64,000 bases of DNA from Eleusine coracana subsp. coracana (lineage: Eukaryota > Streptophyta > Magnoliopsida > Poales > Poaceae). This document shows, piece after piece, positions 48,599 to 57,599 of this stretch. How positions within the stretch are numbered: the first letter of the stretch is position 1; the number at the start of each line of letters is the position of its first letter. The position numbers and the translations under genes were made by a program. Location: contig CM064417.1 of NCBI GenBank assembly GCA_032690845.1, forward strand, positions 13,236,501 to 13,300,500. The letters run 5' to 3'. The notes under the pieces were generated by a model. It was not told where the DNA came from, did not search any database, and saw nothing but the letters and a program-made list of their open reading frames with translations.

Positions 48599-49414
48599 CA
48601 GACACGAGATTTATGAAAAAAAAATATTAGGGTTCTATTCTCTGTTCTACCGTCGTCGATCTGATCTATTTGCCACACCGCCATCTAACGTATCTACCAG
48701 GCAATAATCTTCGTTTGTTCTGCTTATCCCTATGCATATCACAGTTCAAAGGTCAGGACCTGAACCCGTATTGCACTGTTGCTCTCCTTGCTGACGCAAG
48801 TCGGCGATTGAGCATTTCATTGTTCGAGGTCAAGCGGAGTTGACGGAATTATTTTTTGTGTTGCCATCACATCCCGTATCGGCTGAAGTCGATGACTCAG
48901 TGTTTCTTTATGTTGTCGGGTTCTCTATGATCTACAAAAGGTTGCAGGCTGCGTTGTGCTATTGTTCTCACTGGAATTACCGTGCGGCTTTGCCGCAAAG
49001 CCGCGCGCATGCTGTATTATATTATTATATGTTTAGTGATATGATAAAGACTTTTTAAATATACAACTGTTAGATAACATATAGTTGTATAATAATATAA
49101 ATGTGTTCTCTAACTGTACATAATCTCAATAATAAGAAAATAGTGATTGGATAAAACAACATGTCATTAAGTCTTCATAGAATTTCGTTGATATTGCATC
49201 TACCGATAACCCTAATCTCAAGTGGACCAAGAAGAGTGATAATATCTCCAGTGGACCAAGAAGAGTGATGATAAGATGTCTTCCATCACTATTTCCTAAA
49301 AGTGAGGTAAATAGTTTAATTTGAATAACAATGATTAGAAGTATAATGTATAAAAAATGAATTGAAATTCTATATGTTAGAGTTAAATAATATGTTGATA
49401 TTAACTTGTGAAAT

Positions 49415-49670
49415 CAAGTGTTCAGAACAAAAAATGATTTTACTCTCTTTATTAAAAGTTTAAAACCAAACTATCAAAACTGATGACAGGAATTGTTTAG
49501 CGACATAAATGAAAGCAAGTCTATATGTTCATGCGCCCGATCAAGTGATTGGAACAAATATTGACTTTACTCTTGGTTAAAAGTTAAAACCAAAGAATAA
49601 AAAATTGATGATGGCAATTGTTTGTAGCAACATAAATGAAAGCGAGCGTCTATATGTGCATTTGCCCGAA
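49415..49670. repeat. Diverged two-copy tandem duplication, 127-bp period
   Basis: CAAGTGTTCAGAACAAA...ATGAAAGCAAG...GCGCCCGAT at 49,415 recurs from 49,542 as CAAGTGATTGGAACAAA...ATGAAAGCGAG...TTGCCCGAA. Substitutions and small indels show it is old. Confidence 0.75.
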
Positions 49671-50635
49671 TAAAGAGTCATGGCAGCGTACAAATACATG
49701 TGCAAGTTATAGGCTTATGAGTCAAAATCGTGTTCTTTTTCACATTGGTTATAGTTGTGCAACTGTGGTACTTACGGATATAGTAGGCTATGGAACATAT
49801 TTACTAATGAAACAATCATTGTAAAACTTGAAACATTAGGAGCCATTATTAATATGAAAGGTGAGGATATTGTTTGCCTGATATATCAACACCTAACGCC
49901 TACGGATTTACAAAATGTGCCATCGAAGGGATGAATGCCCATGTCTGCTATGCACCAGGGAAAGAAAGGGTTGAATATATGAATTAAAAAAATGATTTGA
50001 AAAAGGTTTTATCAAGGGAATCAATTTTTTTGCTGAAAATAAAACGATAATATTTCATATGACAAAAAAAAGAAAACAATGAATTTTAGAGAAGTGAGGT
50101 ATTACGAAAGAATTCGTGTTCACACAAAGAAAACAACAAATACATGAGTGAATTAAATATTAAGAATCTCATGCTTTAATTGTTCACAACAGTACTTGTA
50201 GTATTTTTGTCCATTTTTTTAGTTATACTAATTTATCTAAGTAATGGAAAATATTTAGTCAATAATAATATTTTTATGTTTTAGCTATCTAATACAAAAC
50301 ATTTCGTAGTCCTATGTTTATCTTTTTTTATCTGGCTTTCCCTTACTAATGTTTTTCACGTAGCTTTCCTAACGTTATGATTTTTTATTATTTTATTTCT
50401 AATGTATAAATACTAAACTTAGAAAGTAACTGAACATGTGTTAAATTAAGTATAAATACATATGGTTGAATACAACAGTTGTTCTAGTTAGATAATATTT
50501 TTTTAGATATTTATTGTATTAATCTTTCATTATACAGTCAATAATATTTTAGGTGCTTTCTTTTTTATATATTAGAAGATTTAAATACCGGAATGGTTTA
50601 TTTTCTATTCTTCGAAGGGTTAATATGACAAATTG

Positions 50636-50785
50636 AAGTGGTGGAAGGACCGGAAACAAGGATCTTGATCTGTGAAGGATCTGGATGCATATTTGCAGAG
50701 TTGGAAGGACTGGAAACTGAGATATTGATTCAGGAAGGGGCTAGATGCAAGTTATAGAAGACCGGTGGAAGGACTAGAAACAAAC
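50636..50785. repeat. Diverged short tandem repeat, ~62-66 bp units
   Basis: TGGAAGGACCGGAAAC, TGGAAGGACTGGAAAC and TGGAAGGACTAGAAAC start successive units, each followed by TTGAT...GATGCA. About 2.3 copies. Confidence 0.6.
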
Positions 50786-50974
50786 GTGTTTATTTCTATT
50801 TCTGGAAGGACCTAAACGTAAGGTGTGTTATGCAAATCCAATGGTCCTTGTTTCTCAGTAGAAAGATCTGAAAGCTCATAATTCGCAGATGACGTGGCAT
50901 GACTCTTTTATATGAAAACGCACGCGTTTTGGAGATATAGGGATTACAGTAGATCAATTTGTTCTGCTGCTTTA

Positions 50975-51290
50975 GAGCAACTCTAATCCTTTCCCTTTCC
51001 TATCATCTAAACAAAAAAAATCTATCATATATGAAATAAGAATGAAAAAAACTTTTTTATCAGTTTTACTTTCCCATACCCTTGGTTAGGTGATCACCTA
51101 AATCCAGTCCAACATCCCCTCTATGAAGGGGATCATCCTTTCCTCACCTAAATGGTGGACCCTATCTTTTATGTGATGGAATAGATGAACTACTACAATA
51201 TCATCACCTATAATTTAAAAAGTGAGTTGAAGGGATTCTCTTTAACCTCTTTTAGATAATGAGATTAAAGAGAAAGGGTTGAAGTTGCTC
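50975..51290. mobile_element. Tourist-like MITE
   Basis: GAGCAACTCTAATCCTTTCC at the left and its inverted partner (reverse complement GAGCAACTTCAACCCTTTC) at the right, flanked by TTA on both sides (50,972-50,974; 51,291-51,293). The 316-bp size, TTA duplication and termini fit PIF/Harbinger-derived MITEs. It lies inside the LARD-like element and is younger. Confidence 0.75.
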
Positions 51291-52292
51291 TTAAGTCATA
51301 AGGAACTTCATCCCGTTCCTGTGTGGAGTTAAGGACGGATTTACTTCCGTGTGGTGGTGTTTTGCCTCGTGTTCCTATTGCTTCAAAGGGATTTTGGAGA
51401 TTGTTCGTTGCTGCTGATCCCCTGCTGCGCATCGCACGCGTGGCAGAGTTGAAGACAGCGATTTCAGTTTGGCCTATCCCGCGCTGTTCTCGGCAACTCG
51501 ATGTGTTGGCGTCGAGTCCAAGGCGGGTTAATGCCCCCTTGGAGCTTGGTTGTCTCCGCGAGGTAATCCATCTACAAACACAGTTGTGCTGCTGGATATT
51601 GTTCTTTGGTGTTCTCTCGTGAATTAAAGTTTCTTTGATCAGAATTGCTATACTCACCCGATTGATTGCTACCAGCAAATTGGTGTTCACCGCTGTTTGT
51701 CTGGCCTTGATTCTGTTTGTGCATGGAAAAAAGTTTTTCGATCTACGTGATCGTTTTACCAGCTTGCTCAAGTCCCACGGCAAGTTATTGCCTCTCCTGC
51801 CGTGGAGAGTAAATTGATGAAATTTTGATGTGCACACGAGGATTGTTAGATGTTTACCAAGAGTTGGTTTCTGGTTTTCTTGCTGCGTGCGGGTACACAG
51901 TTTCGTGTATAGAAGTCTACAGATTTTGCTTCATGCATCTGAAGCATTCCGGTGAAGTTACAGATTTAATATTGTTGATTTTTTTTAACATAGTTTCTAC
52001 CAAGTCTTATATTTCGCTGCAAGATTATGATAACGGTTTATTATTTAGGCCACTGATGGTTATGACTCTGTTGCTTTTATTTAAAGTAGCAGTTCTGATG
52101 TGCTTTTGATCATAAAGAGTATTAAACACTCCGTTGAACATGGAGTTATAACGTTTAAGTAATGCTCAAACTTGATTGGTGCTATCGTTTGAGTTCTAGT
52201 GACTCGTTGGCATCTGGTGTGTTATAATATTGAAGGAAGTTCTTTGTGATTCTTCATTTGCTACAAGATGTAATTTGTCTCAAAGTGGAGTT

Positions 52293-52597
52293 TGTTGAAA
52301 TATGATCCGAATTTGAGTCCTCGTTAGAGATGTCTAGGAGGTATGTGAGAGGTGGAATCCTCTCGTATTGCAGGTTATATTGTTTAGTGAGTTTATCCTA
52401 GTTTTCATCCTTATATATACATCTTGTACTGCATAGGAAGAGTTGAGAGAGAGAGAGAGACTTATTGTTATTTTTCTGTGTTGTAACTCTTTCCAATAAT
52501 AAAGATTGTCGTTCGACGTCCGTGGTTTTTTCTGTAAGGATTTTTCATGTTAAATCTGTGTCTTGTTTCGATATTGTTTATGCATTATTTACTAACA
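52293..52597 (+). repeat. 3' LTR of the LARD-like element
   Basis: 305 bp, matching 48,259-48,584 except for scattered changes and a shorter GA tract. Confidence 0.8.
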
Positions 52598-53738
52598 AAG
52601 ATGCTCTAGCTTCGATTGTAACGCTGACGTGGGCGATGGTTCGTCGTCATGTAATACAAAAGTTGAACTCCTGCGATAAAGAGAGTTGTTTGCGATAATT
52701 TCTTTCCCTGCAATATTATTCTGACGAGGAGTAATTTAAATATACGTCCTTTCACGTGCCTGTCCTAAATGACAGCAGCTCCATATTAGTTTAGCATCGT
52801 CGACGCATTCAAAATATACGTCCTTTGAATAGGACGGAATAGATAAGTAGTGTCATTTGCTCTCGTTGACATCGACTTCCTATGATACATCCATACACAT
52901 AGCATCCTCGATCCTCCGAGGACGTTCACAATCAGATGCGCAAAATCCCGAAATAAGAGTGGGGCGCCGTGTTGCTCGTACCCTCAAGGACGTTCGCAAT
53001 CAGCTGAGCAAGTTATGTATCTGCAGAACAAGCAAATTCCCGTAACCTATAGGAAGGTAACAAACTTGCTATAGCATTCATACAGTATAGTTTTGCTTTT
53101 GATGTCCCCCTAGCTCAGTAGCTGGCAGCCTTTTGTTCTCTTGTTTTATTTTCTTGCAAAAGAAGGTGCAGGTCGCATCTCGCAAGCACCGCACATGTTG
53201 TTTTGCCGCACAATCGCCCATCTTGGATTTGGGGGATGAGATCCAATCGGACATGTATCCGGTCACCTGTTGACTTCTGGATCAGCAAGCCAAATTATCG
53301 AAAGAGGACTACCCAGCAACGCGTGCATCATTTCGGAAAACGTTTTCAAAACATAATCCATGTTGACAAATGTTCCCGTTAGCCATTCACTAGAGAAAAC
53401 ATTCTATCTTTCTTTAGTTTCCAATGATCAATGAAGTCGCCTTTCTTGAGGAAATTTGTGAAACTCCGGGTGGGTTGTTTGAAAGCAGTGCGTAATGTAA
53501 AGGAAGTAGTACTGAATGCGATTTAAATTTCACAGTTCTAGAGGGACCGACATTCACTTCGCATAATTTTTATGCAGCCAACAAACTAAGAAAAGGCTTG
53601 ACTAGGAGGAGATACGTCCAACCTAGCATCGATATTTAAGAGGTGCGAACCAGGCTTCAGTTGGCTAGATACCTCAAAGTGATTATCATGCAGGGAAGCA
53701 AGTAAAAACACTGCTCCAAGTTTTGGCATGGTCTGGCA
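52598..53738 (+). other. Upstream region of the tandem kinase gene
   Basis: No other gene. A 15-base direct repeat AAATATACGTCCTTT occurs at about 52,738 and 52,811. A GATATTTAAGAG at ~53,631-53,642, about 100 bases before the ATG, is the best TATA candidate. Confidence 0.4.
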
Positions 53739-55847
53739 ATGAATTATACAGAAGATAAGCTTAGAGCTTTTTTATCAACTAATGGCCATGTGGTCCTCGA
53801 AAAAACAGGTGGTGATTACATCTTACGATCCTTCACAGAGCAGGAGATAGGAGAAATTACATTTGGATATAGAATTTTGTTGGGAAAAGGTGCGTTCGGT
53901 GAGGTATACAGAGGAATATTAGAAAGTAAACGTCCTGTCGCCGTGAAGAGATACATAAATGGAACCCGGAAAGAAGAATTTGCAAGGGAGGTCATAGTAC
54001 ATTCTCAGATAAACCATAAGAATGTAGTCAGACTCTTGGGCTGCTGTACAGAGGAAAATGCTCTAATGATCGTTATGGAGTTTATCTGTAATGGGAACCT
54101 TGAGGATTTTCTTCACTGTAAGAATGGTAGTTGTCTCATTCCGCTTCCTTTGCATAAACGGTTGGACATTGCCATTGGGTCAGCAGAAGTACTAGCATAT
54201 ATGCACTCAATGTATTGTCCCGCTCTTCATGGAGACATCAAACCTGCTAATATTCTGCTTGACGAGAACCTTGTGCCCAAGATTTCCGATTTTGGAATAG
54301 CTAGACTCCTTTCCGCTGATGAAATTCAACATACATCGTCGATCATTGGTTGCAGAGGTTACGTGGATCCCATTTATTGTCAAAGTGGAGTTCTAACACC
54401 AAAAAGTGACGTCTACAGCTTTGGTGTTGTCTTACTGGAAATTATTACCAGGAAGAAAGCGATTCAAGGAAATACTACCCTTGTTCAAACATTTCTTGAT
54501 GCACTCAGAGGTAAAAAGGTGAGGCAGCTCTTCGATGAGGAAATCGCTGATACAAAAAACATGAAATTTCTTCTCCAGATTGGAATGCTAGCAGCCAGAT
54601 GCTTGGACTTGGACGTTACAATGCGTCCCGAAATGACTGACATAGCGGACAGCCTAAGAATGGTGAAAAAGTCTATGCATCGAGAACACGGACATATGAG
54701 CCAAGGATTTCTTTCAAGGTGGACTAAGAGTCAAACACCAAACACCTCCATTTTTGAGAAAAAATCTTGGCCTGGAGCACAGGACTTTCTGAATATGAAA
54801 ATTTTCACGGAAGTTGAAATGTGTGACATCACGAGAAATTACAGTATGATCTTTAGGAAAGAATTCCTCGATGTATTGTACAATGGACTTACGGACAAGG
54901 ATAGTCCGGTTATAGTTCAAGACCTTGTGGTATGTTCAGAGATAGAACGAGAGATATTTATGCTCACGATGAACATCCTGGGTAAGAATAAGCATAGAAA
55001 TGTCGCCAATGTCATTGGTTTTCACTTAGGGCAACAGAGATGGCACTCCGTATATGAATCTACCTCTGGTTTGACGCATCAGAATGACGGTTCTATATCA
55101 TTCACTAACAGAAACCTTTATGAAACTATCTGCTCAATGCCAAAAGTTCCTATCGATGTACGTTTGTCAATAGCGGTCCAGTGTGCGGAGGGCCTTCTTC
55201 ATATCCATTCATTATTAGGCGAATGCCCTGATTCATATGGGAGTGATCTGCTGGGACATTTCAGATCAGGAAATATATTACTCGATACAAATTTTGTGCC
55301 AAAACTATTCTATAGTAGCTTATCAACGTTTCTCGGGGTTTCAGTTTGGCAACAATATGTCTCTGTTGACCGATTTTATAGACATGGATCAAAAATAGAT
55401 TATTCGGACCCAGTGGACGTTGCTGGCTTGCAGTTCAATCCTAAATCTGATGTTTATAGCTTTGGGGTCGTTCTTCTTGAACTCATCACTTGGAAGACAG
55501 CGAAATATTCTTGTAATGGAAAAGCCCGTGTACTTGTCCGAGACTTCCTCGAGGCTTATAGAACGGACGGTAGCGTAATGGCCATATTTGACGAGGAGGA
55601 TTACAGAATACATGATAGATTATTTCTACAAAAAGCCAGTACCATTGCTGTTGAGTGCTTACAACTTGATATCACAAAGCGACCAAATATAAGGGATATA
55701 CTGTCCCGTCTCCAGATCATCGCTGCAGATCATAGCTGCAGAAGTAAACCGTCAGGTAAAACAACAGAAATCTTTGAGATAAAATCAGCTATTTTTTTAG
55801 GAACTTCATTCAGCCTGATGTTGACCCTTACATGCTTATTGGGTTAG
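53739..55847 (+). CDS. Tandem kinase protein: WAK-like kinase fused to a pseudokinase
   Basis: One uninterrupted exon of 702 residues, no signal peptide or extracellular domain. Kinase 1 (about 43-310) has GKGAFGEVYRG at 49-59, the ATP lysine in VAVKRY (K70), HGDIKPANILL at 164-174 (non-RD, D166), DFG at 184-186 and SDVYSFGVVLLE at 223-234; it resembles cytoplasmic WAK-like kinases. Domain 2 (about 355-662) has the same fold order but lacks a glycine loop, has VIVQ where VAVK is expected, GHFRSGNILLD in place of HxDxxxxNxLL and KLFYSS in place of DFG, so it should be catalytically dead; SDVYSFGVVLLELIT at 570-584 is intact. Residues 684-702 form a hydrophobic C-terminus. Cereal kinase-pseudokinase proteins of this architecture are known race-specific resistance proteins; whether this one is, is inference. 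The start is the first ATG of the open frame and begins the usual N-terminal lead into FTEQEI. Confidence 0.9.
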   Translation: MNYTEDKLRAFLSTNGHVVLEKTGGDYILRSFTEQEIGEITFGYRILLGKGAFGEVYRGILESKRPVAVKRYINGTRKEEFAREVIVHSQINHKNVVRLLGCCTEENALMIVMEFICNGNLEDFLHCKNGSCLIPLPLHKRLDIAIGSAEVLAYMHSMYCPALHGDIKPANILLDENLVPKISDFGIARLLSADEIQHTSSIIGCRGYVDPIYCQSGVLTPKSDVYSFGVVLLEIITRKKAIQGNTTLVQTFLDALRGKKVRQLFDEEIADTKNMKFLLQIGMLAARCLDLDVTMRPEMTDIADSLRMVKKSMHREHGHMSQGFLSRWTKSQTPNTSIFEKKSWPGAQDFLNMKIFTEVEMCDITRNYSMIFRKEFLDVLYNGLTDKDSPVIVQDLVVCSEIEREIFMLTMNILGKNKHRNVANVIGFHLGQQRWHSVYESTSGLTHQNDGSISFTNRNLYETICSMPKVPIDVRLSIAVQCAEGLLHIHSLLGECPDSYGSDLLGHFRSGNILLDTNFVPKLFYSSLSTFLGVSVWQQYVSVDRFYRHGSKIDYSDPVDVAGLQFNPKSDVYSFGVVLLELITWKTAKYSCNGKARVLVRDFLEAYRTDGSVMAIFDEEDYRIHDRLFLQKASTIAVECLQLDITKRPNIRDILSRLQIIAADHSCRSKPSGKTTEIFEIKSAIFLGTSFSLMLTLTCLLG

Positions 55848-55901
55848 ATAAAATCAGCTAGTTTTATTTTGTTTCTTCTTCCCTCTTATATAATCAAAAT
55901 A

Positions 55902-57240
55902 CACTACTACAAAAACAACCTATAGCGGCGCAAGCAAAATCCAAGTAGCGATGATTTTAAAGAAACCCGCCGCTACAGTTTTGCTACAGTAATGTATTGA
56001 TTTTTAGCGACAATTCACAAAGTGAGCCGCCCCTATAAATTGATTTTTCTGAGACGGATGACTTTATGGGCCGCTGTTACAAATAAATCAACATTTGTAG
56101 CAGCGGTCCATAAATTGATTTTTTTGAGGCGGATGACTTTATGGGCCGCTGTTACAAATAAATCAACATTTATAGCAGTGGTCCATGTTTCTACCCGCCG
56201 CTATACTTGGCCCATTAGCCCACCAGCCCATCAACAACTATAAAAACGAGCAAACCTAACCCTACGTTGCCTACTCCTCCCGTCTCTCCCACCCTCAGCC
56301 GCCATCTACTCCCTCCCCTTCCTCTCCCGCCCGTGGCCACCGCCTCCTCTCCCCCACCTCTCCTGGCCGCCTCCTCCTCCCTCCACCTCCTCCTCCTACT
56401 GTGACGACCTAGCCTTCCGCGCCATCAGCCTCCTTCCGCGCCTCGCCTCCATTCCACGTCCCCTCCTCTCCCCGACACCGTTCTTCGGCCTAGAGGCGGT
56501 GGATCCGACGAGGATCTCCTCGGCCACGAGGCGGGGCGGCAGATCCGGGGGAGCTCCGGGGTAGAGGCGGCCTCCACGGGTGGAGCACCCTCCTCCCTCC
56601 TCGGCCACAAGGAGCGCCCCCCTCCCTCCTTGACCACGGGGGCGGCAACGGGCTGACCTCCTCCTCTCCACCGAGCGGCGCGGGATCCGACAATGCTCCC
56701 CCTCCTCCTCCACCAAGCGTGGCTTCGAGCTGCGCGGTCACTAGGGGCGGCAGCCTCTTCCCCTCTAGGCTGTAGTGAGCTTCATCTCGGGCGCGGTGAC
56801 AGATCCAGAGGAGGCGTGTTTGGCGATGGATGTGGCGGCGATTTCCAGAGGCCGTTTGGCGGCGGGCAAGGATCCGGCCCGGTCACGGCCAGATCCGACG
56901 GCTATGGAGTGCCTCCATGGCGCGGGCGGCGGGCCAGCAAGTGCGTCGGTGGGCACGGGCGGGCCTGGCGATCCTTCCCCATGATGGCGTCTGGCGCGGA
57001 TCTAGCCGGGCCCTAGGCGGGCCTAGCGGTATTTTTTTATTTTAATTTTTTAACTTCGTAGCAGCGGGTGATATTATCACCCGCCGCTATAATGTAATTT
57101 TCAGCGGCGGGGAGTTTCATCCAAAGAAGATCCGCCACAAATTAGATTTATTTTTAGTTACGTTACCACTGCGGTGGGTTAAGCAAACCACCGTTACAGT
57201 ATATTTTAACCCGCCGCTACAGTCCTCTTTTATGATAGTG
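55902..57240. mobile_element. Non-autonomous CACTA element with target duplication
   Basis: Left end CACTACTACAAAAACAACC, right end (reverse complement CACTATCATAAAAGAGGAC), both followed by a C/GTAGCGGCGG subterminal block; flanked by ATA on each side (55,899-55,901 and 57,241-57,243). Subterminal arms hold multiple direct and inverted copies of CCGCCGCTA/TAGCGGCGG and a 60-bp tandem TTGATTTTTCTGAGGCGGATGAC-type repeat (56,040-56,170). The GC-rich body encodes only low-complexity frames. No transposase. It lies between the tandem kinase and the PTI1-like remnant. Confidence 0.9.
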
Positions 57241-57599
57241 ATAAAATACTTCCCTGCCTCGAAAATTTGTGAAACTCCACAGAGATACGAAACGGGCTGT
57301 GTAGTAAGGCGTCCAAAACTACATTTTATCATCAGCGTTTCCTTATATATAGTTACAAGACCTAATAATATGATATCTTCTAAATACTATAATATGCGAC
57401 ATTTTCTTAATTGTTCAATCGTACTACATTGATACACTTGGTATATTATATTTTAATGTGGTTGGCTACATATAATCTGGAATAATATTTTCTCCTTGCT
57501 ATACATTCTTAAACATCAGTAGAAACATTTCAAGAATCCCAGTATTGACACCATTCCAATACAGAATATGACATACTCGTGTGCTTCCTTTTTCTGCAG

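Larger units (their letters stand above)
48259..52597 (+). mobile_element. LTR retrotransposon without gag-pol (LARD-like)
   Basis: LTRs at 48,259-48,584 and 52,293-52,597 share ATGATCCGAATTTGAGTCCT near the start and TTATTTACTAACA at the end. The first is followed after two bases by TGGTATCAGAGC, a methionine-tRNA primer-binding site, and the second is preceded by the purine-rich AAAGTGGAG. The ~3.7-kb interior has no readable gag, protease, RT or integrase on either strand, even as decayed remnants. It contains a MITE and two local tandem duplications. The pentamers outside the LTRs (TTGTG and AAGAT) do not match, so the target duplication has decayed or the boundaries are slightly off. LTR ends and primer site are copia-like. 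Confidence 0.75.

Noticed and set aside
51265..51837. 190-codon minus-strand ORF
   Set aside because: Lies inside the LARD-like element and reads across the edge of the MITE; no domain recognised on either strand.
56396..57045. GC-rich open frames on both strands
   Set aside because: Inside the CACTA element bounded by ATA duplications; compositional.
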